A DNA stretch of 17,669 nt from Candidatus Brevefilum sp. (GCA_007119455.1 SKPR01000163.1:1-17669); one strand, 5' to 3'; positions 1 to 7,354 are shown, counted from the first letter of the stretch. A program made the numbers and translations. The notes: a model not told the origin generated them from the letters alone.

Positions 1-46
1 AAGAGCCCGGATTGGGTTAAAATTGAGACAGTGAACAATAAGCCGT

Positions 47-76
47 TTATCCACAGTTGTGGATAAATGTGAATAA
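47..76. promoter_or_regulatory. Cluster of three consensus DnaA boxes
   Basis: Three perfect matches to the bacterial DnaA box TTATNCACA lie within 30 bases. TTATCCACA is at 47-55 on the plus strand, its inverted copy TGTGGATAA at 58-66, and TGTGAATAA (TTATTCACA on the minus strand) at 68-76. The first two form the palindrome TTATCCACAGTTGTGGATAA. A weaker relative, TTATCCGGA, follows at 85-93. The cluster ends 32 bases before the hydrogenase start codon. It could be the edge of a replication origin, a DnaA-titrating site, or an operator over the hydrogenase promoter. A poor sigma-70-like pair (TTGAGA at 23-28, TTTATC at 46-51) would overlap the first box. Confidence 0.8.
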
Positions 77-108
77 CTTGCACCTTATCCGGAAAGGTCA
101 GACACAAA

Positions 109-978
109 ATGCCCGAAAATCCAACCCTTCCCCGCTTCGCAGTCTTACAACTTTCCGGGTGCGCCGGCTGCGAGGTGGCTTTAATCAACGCCAGTGAATG
201 GATTGACCAGTACCAGCTTGTCTACATGCCCCTGGTGGTCTCGACCCATACCGTCCCCGAGGATACCGAGATCCTGCTGGTGAGCGGCGGCGTACGGAAC
301 GATGAAGATGTCTATAACCTGAGGCGGGCGGCCGAGATTGTGGACCAGGTGGTGGCTGTGGGCACCTGTGCCATTTCCGGTGGTGTGGCCAACCTGGGTG
401 ACCGGGATGATGTCAGAGCGATGTTCCTGTCACAAGAGAACCGCTACCACCTCCCGCACTTATTGCCCAAGAGCCGTCCGATCGACTCCTTTGTGGATGT
501 GGACCTCTACCTGCCAGGCTGCCCTCCCACTCCAGAACTTTTCATGGGTGCTCTGACGGGGCCGGAGCAGTTCGAAGCCAGCAGCATCGTCTGTATCGAA
601 TGCGGCCGGAAGAAGCTGAAGGACATGCGCCCCACCCATCTGGTCGGTTTCCAGCAGGGCCAGGTGCTGCCTGAGATCTGCCTGATCAACCAGGGTTATC
701 TGTGCGTCGGCTCGTCTGTCCGGGGCGGATGCCGGGCCTTATGCACCCGGCCAGGGCATCCCTGCGTGGGCTGCCGGGGACCATCGAATGCGTATATCGA
801 AAAGGAATCCCAGGTATGGTTCGACCGTGTTCAGACTGCCTTTGAACGCCTGACAGATATCCCACACGATGAAATTGAAAAAGCCCTGCACTCACCCCAG
901 CTTTCTTTATTCTTGTTCCAGTTTCCCGATTATATGAACGGTGAACGTAAACCCCGCCCGAAAGAAAAGGTGCTCTGA
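109..978 (+). CDS. Group 3-like [NiFe]-hydrogenase small subunit (three Fe-S clusters)
   Basis: This 289-residue protein is the electron-transfer subunit of a cytoplasmic [NiFe]-hydrogenase, of the MvhG/HydD type. It carries electrons from the NiFe site in its partner (next gene) to an acceptor module. Proximal cluster ligands are visible as C18 and C21 (SGCAGCEVAL), C87 (GTCA) and C138 (LPGCPP). Eight more cysteines (C162, C165, C191, C199, C208, C212, C219, C222) fit two further 4Fe-4S clusters. There is no twin-arginine signal peptide, so it should stay in the cytoplasm. The start is ATG with a GGAAAGG element about 11 bases upstream. It ends one base before the large subunit, so the two are co-transcribed. 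No acceptor subunit is visible; one could lie left of the window. The exact subgroup is uncertain. Confidence 0.9.
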   Translation: MPENPTLPRFAVLQLSGCAGCEVALINASEWIDQYQLVYMPLVVSTHTVPEDTEILLVSGGVRNDEDVYNLRRAAEIVDQVVAVGTCAISGGVANLGDRDDVRAMFLSQENRYHLPHLLPKSRPIDSFVDVDLYLPGCPPTPELFMGALTGPEQFEASSIVCIECGRKKLKDMRPTHLVGFQQGQVLPEICLINQGYLCVGSSVRGGCRALCTRPGHPCVGCRGPSNAYIEKESQVWFDRVQTAFERLTDIPHDEIEKALHSPQLSLFLFQFPDYMNGERKPRPKEKVL

Positions 979-979
979 A

Positions 980-2293
980 ATGCCCACACTCAGGTTCCCC
1001 CTTAGCAGGATCGAAGGCCACGCCCGGGTCGAAATGGAGGTCCAGGACGGCCAGGTGGTGGCAGCCCAATTCCAGGCCATCGAACTGCGCGGCTTCCGCT
1101 ACTTTATGCAGGGCACCCCGGCCGAGCAAATGCCCGTGATCGTGCCCCGTATTTGTGGCGTTTGTTCCACTGCCCACCACGTGGCATCGGTCAAGGCATT
1201 GGAGGATATCTATCAAGTAGAACCGCCTCCACTGGCGAGAGAAATCCGGGAATTACTGCTCCTCGGCCAACTTATCCAGAACCAGGCCACCTCAATGTTT
1301 ATCTTCACCATGCCCGACCGGGTAGGCGCTAAAAGTATCTTCCACATGGACGAACACGAAGCCGACCCTGAGCAGCAATTTGGCCTGGCGCAGCGCGCCT
1401 TGAAGGTCAGGCAGGTCGGCACGCACCTGATCAGCCTGGCAGGCGGGCAGTTCATCCATCCCATCAAAGCCGTGATCGGAGGCGTGACCAGCGGTATCGA
1501 GCGCCAGCCAGCCGATGAGATGCTGGCGGAACTGGAGTCCCTGCTGCCGGAAGCCTCCGATCTCTTTGATGAATACTGGGATATGTCGCTGGCGATGAAA
1601 GATCGCATCGGCACCTGGGGTGATGATCAACCGGCCTACTACATCGCTTCGACTGGTCGAACCCGGCCTAATTTCGACAGCGAGTTGATCCGTATCCTCG
1701 GACCGGACGGCAAAGAGCGGGCCAGTTTTCCGGCCAAGCATTTTCGCACCTACCTTGAATATGAAGAGACTGAATACAGTTACGCTGGTCAGTCCAGCTA
1801 TTTGGGGCAGGTCATGCGTGCCAACAGCCTGGCGAGGATGAACCTGTCACTGTCAATGGGAACCCCCAACGCGGATGAATACCTGCAGAAACTGACCCAT
1901 ACCTTCGGAAAACCCGCCCACCCGATCCTGCTGTTTGATCTGTGCCGGGGAATTGAGCTGGTATATGCTTTTGAACGGGCGATCGAGATCCTGTCAAAAG
2001 ATCTAGTTGGCGAGGAAACTGAAGTCCCTTACACCATCAAAGATGGAGAAGGCTTTGGATTGGTTGAAGCACCGCGCGGTCCATTAATTCACCGTTACCG
2101 GGTTAACGACGGGCTGATCGAGGATGCTGAGTTTATCATCCCCACAGTTCACAACATGCTGGCAATTGAGCGTGCCCTGATGGTCGCCGGAAAGCGATAT
2201 GTCTCACCGGAGGGGATCAACCTTGAATTAGAAAAGGCAGTTGGCCGGGTGGTGCGCGCCTTCGACCCCTGTATCGCCTGTGCAACACAGTAA
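980..2293 (+). CDS. Group 3-like [NiFe]-hydrogenase large (catalytic) subunit
   Basis: This 437-residue subunit carries the nickel-iron centre where hydrogen is oxidised or made. The N-terminal L1 motif is RICGVCSTAHH (C59, C62). The C-terminal L2 motif is DPCIACATQ, with C431 and C434. The sequence is closest by eye to MvhA-like group 3 enzymes. I chose ATG 980 because the family-typical start PLSRIEGH follows at once and AAAGG lies about 9 bases upstream; a start at 941 would overlap the small subunit for no reason. Two oddities stand out. The reading frame stops directly after the L2 motif, so there is no C-terminal peptide for a maturation protease to remove. The usual final His of L2 is Gln. 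No maturation genes follow; the next gene is convergent. Confidence 0.92.
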   Translation: MPTLRFPLSRIEGHARVEMEVQDGQVVAAQFQAIELRGFRYFMQGTPAEQMPVIVPRICGVCSTAHHVASVKALEDIYQVEPPPLAREIRELLLLGQLIQNQATSMFIFTMPDRVGAKSIFHMDEHEADPEQQFGLAQRALKVRQVGTHLISLAGGQFIHPIKAVIGGVTSGIERQPADEMLAELESLLPEASDLFDEYWDMSLAMKDRIGTWGDDQPAYYIASTGRTRPNFDSELIRILGPDGKERASFPAKHFRTYLEYEETEYSYAGQSSYLGQVMRANSLARMNLSLSMGTPNADEYLQKLTHTFGKPAHPILLFDLCRGIELVYAFERAIEILSKDLVGEETEVPYTIKDGEGFGLVEAPRGPLIHRYRVNDGLIEDAEFIIPTVHNMLAIERALMVAGKRYVSPEGINLELEKAVGRVVRAFDPCIACATQ

Positions 2294-2382
2294 AACCGGA
2301 AAACGATCAGAAAGCTCCATCGCTCAATAACTTCGCCCTACCTGTGCTGTCAAAAAGGCAAGAATTTTGAGCTTTAAGATCC

Positions 2383-3153
2383 TCATCCCTTTCGCCAATC
2401 CTCAAATTCAGCGATGATTTCCAAAAATTCATCCGGTAAATAGCTTTTCCCTTTTTCTGCCATCGCAGACGGGACGCCGCCATAATACGCCTCAGCGATC
2501 CCACCTGTGATACAGGCAATCGTATCGCTGTCGCCACCCAAGGAGATGGCCTTGCGGATGGCGTCTTCGTAATCCTCCGAATCCAGAAAAGCAATGATCG
2601 CTTCCGGTACAGAACCCTGGCAAGAGACATCATAGGTATAACTTGGGCGGATGTCTTCAACAGTGCGCTCCAAGTCGTAGTCAAATCGATTGGTGATTTC
2701 AGCGCGAATTTCCTCTTGAGATATTCCCTGCCGCCCCAGTAAGACTGCCAGAGCAGTGGCCTGGGCCCCTTTGATGCCTTCCGGGTGATTGTGGGTCACC
2801 TCGGCACTGCGTCTGGCTTCCGCCAGAACCGCCTCCACCGAGTCAAGGGCAAACCCAACCGGGCTGACCCGCATGGCCGAACCATTTCCCCAGCTGTTGT
2901 AGGGTTGGGGATCTTCTGCATAAATCCATGACAGGAAATGTCCGCCATAGCCGCGTCCCTCGTAACGCCGGCTGAAGTCCTGGTAGACCTCAACATAGTC
3001 CATCCCTCGCATGAGGGCTTTGGCCGTGGCAACGGTCAGCACGGTGTCATCCGTGAAGGTGCAGTTTTGATTGAACAGCGTGAAATCCGTCGTTTTGATA
3101 TTATTCCACTCAAAAACAGATCCAACAATATCGCCAATGATTGCTCCGAGCAT
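2383..3153 (-). CDS. ADP-ribosylglycohydrolase (DraG/ARH family)
   Basis: This 256-residue soluble enzyme of the ADP-ribosylglycohydrolase family removes ADP-ribose from proteins or small acceptors using a two-magnesium site. The family marks are all present: N-terminal GDIVGSVFE (residues 7-15), the metal motif TDDT (34-37), HNHPEGI (121-127) and GGDSDT (206-211). The length is typical. I chose ATG 3153, 12 codons inside the longest frame, because GGGAGG lies about 8 bases upstream and the family normally begins with xLGAIIGD. The gene stands alone with its own promoter and is convergent with the hydrogenase genes. No ADP-ribosyltransferase such as DraT is nearby, so the substrate cannot be named, and a link to nitrogenase control is not supported. 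Confidence 0.93.
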   Translation of the reverse strand: MLGAIIGDIVGSVFEWNNIKTTDFTLFNQNCTFTDDTVLTVATAKALMRGMDYVEVYQDFSRRYEGRGYGGHFLSWIYAEDPQPYNSWGNGSAMRVSPVGFALDSVEAVLAEARRSAEVTHNHPEGIKGAQATALAVLLGRQGISQEEIRAEITNRFDYDLERTVEDIRPSYTYDVSCQGSVPEAIIAFLDSEDYEDAIRKAISLGGDSDTIACITGGIAEAYYGGVPSAMAEKGKSYLPDEFLEIIAEFEDWRKG

Positions 3154-3199
3154 CTGGGACCTCCCAAATTTTGTGGTTGATGGTTTCAAAGGTAAGTTA

Positions 3200-3229
3200 A
3201 TTATAAAGTTGAAATATGTGTGGATTCAA
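3200..3229 (-). promoter_or_regulatory. Probable sigma-70-type promoter of the ADP-ribosylglycohydrolase gene
   Basis: On the minus strand, TTGAAT (3229-3224) and a perfect TATAAT (3205-3200) are separated by 18 bases. Transcription would begin near 3193 and give a leader of about 40 bases ending in the GGGAGG ribosome binding site. Confidence 0.6.
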
Positions 3230-3299
3230 GTAGAGAAACGGTGTACCAAACCCCTTTGAAATAAAGTGTTATTCTTCAGTTTTAAGTCGTCGTACATTC

Positions 3300-3513
3300 C
3301 ACCTCATCAGCCTGCTATGAAGTCAACACCTCATTCGTCTGCTACGCAGGCAGCTTCTCCTCAAGGCGAAGCCTTAAAACATTTTCTCCTCGAGGATAAT
3401 CTGCATACCTGTAGGGTGCGGTCCGGGTGCCTGCACCCCATATGCCTTGTTTGGGGTGTGACCGCACCATTCTTGCTGGCAAACACCTTCTCCTCGAGGG
3501 GAAGCCTTAGAGC
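3300..3513. repeat. Composite non-coding repeat element with direct and inverted repeats
   Basis: This stretch between two leftward genes has no credible gene but much internal structure. CACCTCATCAGCCTGCTATG (3300-3319) is repeated as a 16/20 match at 3327-3346. CTTCTCCTC-AGG-GAAGCCTTA occurs at 3354-3376 and 3487-3509 (21 of 23 identical), with a third partial copy, TTCTCCTCGAGG, at 3384-3395. The right copy is itself nearly palindromic around CTCGAG. The layout resembles the dispersed intergenic repeats of many bacterial genomes, in which CACCTCAT...CTTCTCC units flank a GC-rich hairpin. Whether it is mobile cannot be told from one copy. Confidence 0.65.
3415..3468. repeat. Nested inverted repeats (cruciform-like) in the core of the repeat element
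   Basis: A perfect 9-base inverted repeat, GGTGCGGTC (3415-3423) and GACCGCACC (3460-3468), encloses two competing hairpins. One is GGGTGC-CT-GCACCC (3425-3438). The other pairs CACCCCA (3434-3440) with TGGGGTG (3452-3458). They share bases, so only one can form at a time inside the outer stem. There is no following T-run, so it is not a classical terminator, although it lies just past the wecC stop codon and could stabilise that transcript's 3' end. Confidence 0.7.
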
Positions 3514-3542
3514 TACCCCTGATTATTTGTCATCTGCCTTTT

Positions 3543-4817
3543 TTAATACCTTCTGGCCAGGCCGCTGAACCGGAAACCAGCCACCTCCCAATCCGCTTTG
3601 TCCCAGATACGCACCGCATCGAAAACAATCCTGGCCGTGGTTTTTTCTTTAATGGCCTGAGGGTCAAGGTCTTTGAACTGGTCATGCCCGACCGCCAGTA
3701 CAATCAGATCGGCATCAATCAGGGCTTCCTCCAGCGAGGGAACCAGGTTGATTTTAGGTATTTTCGCATCAGACCTGAAGGGCTCATAAGCCATCACTTC
3801 TGCGCCAGCATCGGTAAGGTGATGGGCAAGTTCAACTGCCGGGCTTTCCCGCAGATCATCCACATTGGGTTTGAAGGCCAACCCCAAAAAGGCAATCCGT
3901 TTTCCTGAAAGGTCTCCACCGACTTTCGAAACCAAATCGGCCACAAATGCAGGCTGTCCATCGTTGACCTGGCGTGCAGTTTTGATGAGGTTGGCTTCCT
4001 CAGGGGCAGCTTCTACCAGGAACCACGGATCCACGCTGATACAGTGTCCGCCGACCCCAACACCCGGACGCAGGATCTCCACCCGGGGGTGCAGGTTAGC
4101 GATCCCGATGGCTTCCCAGATATCGACGTCAAATTTTTCTGCCATGCGTGAAAACTCGTTGGCGATGGCAATGCTGATATCCCGGGAGGTATTTTCCATC
4201 AATTTCACCATCTCGGCAGTGGTGGCATCGGTCAAAATAATTTCACCCTTGACGAACTTGCGATAAAGGTCCCGGCCTGCCTCTGCAGATGTCCGGTCGA
4301 TTCCGCCGATCACCCGGGGATTATCGACCAGCTCTCTCAGGATTCGACCAGGCAGAACACGCTCTGGTGAATAAGCCAGCATGAAGTCCTGGCCAGTTTT
4401 CAAACCGCTTTTTTCGAGTATGGGCGCAACAATATCAGCCGTGGTGCGGGGCGGAGATGTTGATTCAAGGATCACCAGGTTACCTTTTTCAAGATTCGGA
4501 ACAATCGATTCGCTGGCAGCGATCACTGCCCGTAAGTCAGCGCGACGGTCATCATAAAATGGTGTGGGAACAGCAATGATATAAGCATCCGCGGGTGTGA
4601 CATCACTCGAAATGTTCAACCGGCCGCTGGCCAACGCATCCAGAACCAGCCCCCGTAAACCGGGTTCAAAAATATGCACACGCCCGGCTTTCAAACCATC
4701 CGTAATCTCTGCGTTGTTATCCATCCCGGTCACCCGGATCCCATTGCTGGCAAAGATGCTGGCGGTCGGCAATCCGATATAGCCCATCCCAATGACACAC
4801 AGTGATTCAAAATTCAA
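3543..4817 (-). CDS. wecC: UDP-N-acetyl-D-mannosamine dehydrogenase (nucleotide-sugar dehydrogenase)
   Basis: This 424-residue NAD-dependent enzyme of the UDP-glucose/GDP-mannose dehydrogenase family most likely oxidises UDP-ManNAc to UDP-ManNAcA for surface polysaccharide. The Rossmann motif is VIGMGYIGLP (8-17). Further marks are ESTSPPRTT (118-126), SPERVLPG (150-157), the K205/N209 pair, and the catalytic cysteine C259 in GVGGHCISVDPWF. The last motif is the WecC form rather than the UDP-glucose dehydrogenase form. The C-terminal domain begins near LGLAFKPNVDDLRESP. Translation starts at TTG 4817: AAGGA lies 8 bases upstream and no other start precedes the Rossmann motif. It lies 133 bases after the sugar transferase and probably also has its own promoter. 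A related substrate such as UDP-GlcNAc is possible. No UDP-GlcNAc 2-epimerase (WecB) is seen in the window. Confidence 0.9.
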   Translation of the reverse strand: MNFESLCVIGMGYIGLPTASIFASNGIRVTGMDNNAEITDGLKAGRVHIFEPGLRGLVLDALASGRLNISSDVTPADAYIIAVPTPFYDDRRADLRAVIAASESIVPNLEKGNLVILESTSPPRTTADIVAPILEKSGLKTGQDFMLAYSPERVLPGRILRELVDNPRVIGGIDRTSAEAGRDLYRKFVKGEIILTDATTAEMVKLMENTSRDISIAIANEFSRMAEKFDVDIWEAIGIANLHPRVEILRPGVGVGGHCISVDPWFLVEAAPEEANLIKTARQVNDGQPAFVADLVSKVGGDLSGKRIAFLGLAFKPNVDDLRESPAVELAHHLTDAGAEVMAYEPFRSDAKIPKINLVPSLEEALIDADLIVLAVGHDQFKDLDPQAIKEKTTARIVFDAVRIWDKADWEVAGFRFSGLARRY

Positions 4818-4865
4818 TTTTCACGTCCTTAATCACTATTTTTACTGAATTTTAATTCTGGAAGA

Positions 4866-4873
4866 ATTTTACC
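4866..4873 (-). promoter_or_regulatory. Probable extended -10 element of wecC (GGTAAAAT)
   Basis: The minus strand reads AAGGTAAAATTC here, one of five near-identical elements upstream of leftward genes in this window. Transcription would start near 4859 and give a leader of about 40 bases. TTGAGT or TTGAAT sequences lie upstream but at poor spacing, so a -35 box is not clear. Confidence 0.45.
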
Positions 4874-4950
4874 TTATTTGTAACCACTCAACATTCAAGG
4901 GAATCTGGGGTTGTGTTGTGAAAAGGAATTGCTTATCTTGACAGTCAGTT

Positions 4951-6393
4951 TTAAAGGCCTTCACCCCTGATCAAGACCCAAACCGTCTTGATCATGATAT
5001 AAAGATCTAGCCAGATAGACCAGTTGCTGATGTAATATTCGTCCAATAGCAGCCGGTCTTTGAAGGATGTCGCATTTCTGCCCATTACCTGCCACCAGCC
5101 TGTAATACCGGGTTTAACTTTCAGGATGATCTTGGCATATTCACCCATCACAGGCAGCTCCCTGGGGAGATAGCTGCGGGGACCAATCAGATTCATGTCA
5201 CCTTTGATCACGTTGATGAGCTGAGGTAATTCATCCAGGCTGTACCGGCGTAATAACTTACCCACCCCGGTCACCCTGGGATCATTGGCCAGTTTATGGT
5301 ATTTCTGATACTCCCGCTGAGCACCTTCGTCTGTTTCCAAAAGTTCCTGGAGCTTGGCATCAGCATTATTAAACATTGTCCGGAATTTATAGCTGTCAAA
5401 AAAGTCACCATCCTGACCCAAACGCTTTTGTTTATACAGGATCGGACCCTTTGAATCCAGGCGGATCAGGAATGCGATCACCAGGAACAGGGGCCAGGTC
5501 ACGAGCAATAAGAAAAAGGTTAACAGCATATCCACGATACGCTTGATGATCGTTTCACGCTGATTAAGCAGATGGTAGTTGGTTTCGATGGTTAAGGTTC
5601 CATGTAAATCGATCGTTCGCACCCATAAGGATCCAAAGGGTGAGGTACTTAAAACAAAAAGAATATTGGGGAAAACATCCCGCATCCAGTGAAAATTAAA
5701 CGAATCGGAATCTTCCAAAGGGTCAGTGAAGACCACATGCTGCACATCACTCTTAGAACCCAGTTCTTCCAGGGCCTGTTTGCTCTCAATCGGAAAAACC
5801 CCAAAAATCGGCTTCCCAGATTGAAGCTGGGGGTCAAAATAATAGACCGGCCGGTATCCCAGGCGCCGGCTCTGGATCAGTTTTTCAATGACCGGCGCTG
5901 CATTATCCGGCGAACCGATAATCACCATCGGCACCCCCCACCAGTTGAACTTGGAAAACAGGTTCCGCACACCGAACCGACCCAGCATCATGAACAGCGT
6001 TGAGAGAAACCAGGTCAAAACAAACACAACCCGGGAGTAGGCCAGACCCAATTGCTGTAAGAAGAGGAAAACGCCGAGGAAGATGGTGGCCAGGCTCACG
6101 ACATAAAGCACTTTTTGCATTTCCTGCACAGCTGCCAATCCAAAGCCCGGATAGAGCCCGTTCAACCAGGCCAGAAGGAGATTAAAGAGCAAATAGAAAA
6201 TCAGAGCATTGAGGATCAGGGGCCAGTTGACCACCCCACCTAAGAAGGGTTCAAGCAGGATCCGGATTCCGGCTGAGACAATCACAGCCAGACTGATGGT
6301 GAGCACATCAACCAGCACCAGAATAATGTTAACAACCCGACTTCGATTTTCTGTCAGAGCTGTTCGAATGATGTGATTTTTTTTAATTTGCAT
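4951..6393 (-). CDS. WbaP-type undecaprenyl-phosphate sugar phosphotransferase
   Basis: This integral membrane enzyme (480 residues from ATG 6393) transfers a sugar-1-phosphate to undecaprenyl phosphate, the first step of exopolysaccharide or O-antigen synthesis. It has four N-terminal membrane segments (about 21-43, 57-78, 95-113, 120-137), a central CoA-binding-like domain starting near VIIGSPDNA, a fifth hydrophobic segment (288-310), then the catalytic domain. That domain shows RLGQDGDFFDSYKFRTM, the Asp-Glu dyad in SLDELPQ (D387, E388), LIGPRSYLPRE and KPGITGWWQVMGRN. The tail DEYYISNWSIWLDLYI is typical of WbaP-like enzymes. The start is uncertain: TTG 6408 is in frame, and neither has a good ribosome binding site. 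It follows the GT2 gene by about 40 bases. The donor (UDP-Gal or UDP-Glc in relatives) cannot be told. Confidence 0.92.
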   Translation of the reverse strand: MQIKKNHIIRTALTENRSRVVNIILVLVDVLTISLAVIVSAGIRILLEPFLGGVVNWPLILNALIFYLLFNLLLAWLNGLYPGFGLAAVQEMQKVLYVVSLATIFLGVFLFLQQLGLAYSRVVFVLTWFLSTLFMMLGRFGVRNLFSKFNWWGVPMVIIGSPDNAAPVIEKLIQSRRLGYRPVYYFDPQLQSGKPIFGVFPIESKQALEELGSKSDVQHVVFTDPLEDSDSFNFHWMRDVFPNILFVLSTSPFGSLWVRTIDLHGTLTIETNYHLLNQRETIIKRIVDMLLTFFLLLVTWPLFLVIAFLIRLDSKGPILYKQKRLGQDGDFFDSYKFRTMFNNADAKLQELLETDEGAQREYQKYHKLANDPRVTGVGKLLRRYSLDELPQLINVIKGDMNLIGPRSYLPRELPVMGEYAKIILKVKPGITGWWQVMGRNATSFKDRLLLDEYYISNWSIWLDLYIMIKTVWVLIRGEGL

Positions 6394-6432
6394 TATTTTC
6401 AAGATCAAAATCCATTTAGCATGATCGTATGA

Positions 6433-7233
6433 TCATGGTTTGTGACATGTGCTTATTTTACCGCGATACTTGATCAGCATCTTAAATGCGCTCAGTACAT
6501 GGTGAATATTGGCTTTGCTCAGAATTTTATTTCTTCCTTCTGCAAGATGGGCATGAAAGGCTTTGGCTTCTGTCACATAACAGACTTTCCAATCATTGCG
6601 CCACATCCGGCAACACAGGTCTTCATCTTCGAAGTACAGAAAAAAGCGCTCATCCATCAAACCGATGTCGTCCAGGGTTGCTTTACGCAAGATCATGGCT
6701 GCACCTGTTACCCAATCGACTTCGGTTACCGGGTCAAAGGTCACACCATTCATCAGGTAATGATCGACGGCCGGAATATCCCTGATAAGCGCGTCGATAT
6801 GCAAGGCCCGATAGATTAAGACGCGGAAAGAGGCAAAACGGCGCCGGGATGGCTGAACCGTCCCATCAAAATTCAGTAATTCTGGGGCGGCCGCGCCGAT
6901 ATGCGGGTCACCTTCCATCACTTCAAGCAATGTTTCGATCATCCCCGGCAGGCAAATAACATCCGGGTTGAGCAATAAATAGTAATCAAAGTGAGGGTTA
7001 TTGCGGATAACCTGGTTGATATTGGCTGCAAACCCTCTGGGGTTCTCATTCTGAATCAGGTGGAAATCGGGGAAAGTTTGCTTTACCCAGGTTGTAACAT
7101 GCTCATCAGGGATGTTGTTAATTACGAACACCTGGAAGGGGTCATCAAAGGTCAGAAATGGCAGGGATTCAACCGTTTTCCTCAGCATTTCTCCATGGTT
7201 ATGATTAACGATAATGACCGCAAGTTCTGCCAT
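6433..7233 (-). CDS. Family 2 glycosyltransferase (rhamnosyltransferase-like)
   Basis: This 266-residue soluble or membrane-associated GT-A glycosyltransferase adds a sugar to a lipid-linked glycan. The N-terminal nucleotide-binding strand is AVIIVNHNHGEML (5-17). RGFAANINQ (66-74) and LLLNPDV with D91 form the DXD-like metal site. GAAMILRK and FFLYFEDEDLCCRM carry the acceptor-side acidic residues. The pattern resembles WbbL-type rhamnosyltransferases, which act second in a polysaccharide unit, fitting its place before the initiating transferase. There are no membrane segments. The start is ATG 7233; the ribosome binding site is weak. It ends TGA at 6433 in the same frame as the downstream transferase, with only eight codons between that stop and the downstream TTG 6408, which I take as coincidence. 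Donor and acceptor are unknown. Confidence 0.87.
   Translation of the reverse strand: MAELAVIIVNHNHGEMLRKTVESLPFLTFDDPFQVFVINNIPDEHVTTWVKQTFPDFHLIQNENPRGFAANINQVIRNNPHFDYYLLLNPDVICLPGMIETLLEVMEGDPHIGAAAPELLNFDGTVQPSRRRFASFRVLIYRALHIDALIRDIPAVDHYLMNGVTFDPVTEVDWVTGAAMILRKATLDDIGLMDERFFLYFEDEDLCCRMWRNDWKVCYVTEAKAFHAHLAEGRNKILSKANIHHVLSAFKMLIKYRGKISTCHKP
6455..6462 (-). promoter_or_regulatory. Possible internal promoter element (GGTAAAAT) before the sugar transferase
   Basis: The extended -10-like octamer occurs inside the last codons of the GT2 gene, 62-69 bases upstream of the sugar transferase start ATG 6393. It may be a secondary promoter. Being inside coding sequence, it is weaker evidence than the intergenic copies. 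Confidence 0.3.
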
Positions 7234-7346
7234 AAGGGTTATTTCTTAAGGTTTGTGGATATTTACATTCCCATCATCGGCTGGTAATTTCGGGGAAATC
7301 GAGCTTATGATCACAATCCAGAAATCTCCCCGATCAGGCGAATTCA

Positions 7347-7354
7347 ATTTTACC
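7347..7354 (-). promoter_or_regulatory. Probable extended -10 promoter of the polysaccharide gene group
   Basis: The minus strand reads TATGGTAAAATTG, an extended -10 (TGG then TAAAAT). Transcription from near 7340 would give a leader of about 105 bases before the GT2 start. No good -35 is visible at 16-18 bases, as expected for extended -10 promoters. A 7-base inverted repeat, TCGGGGA (7290-7296) and TCCCCGA (7327-7333), lies in the leader. Confidence 0.5.

Noticed and set aside
941..979. Upstream start for the hydrogenase large subunit at 941
   Set aside because: It adds 13 residues overlapping the small subunit; ATG 980 has AAAGG at good spacing and the family-typical N-terminus.
686..1216. 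A 176-codon minus-strand reading frame over the hydrogenase junction
   Set aside because: It is the shadow of two well-recognised hydrogenase subunits and resembles no protein.
3266..3568. A 100-codon plus-strand reading frame
   Set aside because: It runs through the repeat element and into the wecC end, is low-complexity in translation, and has no ribosome binding site.
6406..6435. GT2 and sugar transferase lie in one frame separated by a single TGA plus eight codons, suggesting a broken fusion or stop read-through
   Set aside because: Both proteins are full length with normal ends, and no recoding signal is visible.
7254..7262. A DnaA-box-like sequence TGTGGATAT
   Set aside because: It has one mismatch and stands alone, as expected by chance.
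7290..7333. Inverted repeat TCGGGGA/TCCCCGA as a terminator or operator
   Set aside because: Only seven bases with a 30-base loop; it is too weak to call by itself and is only mentioned with the promoter.
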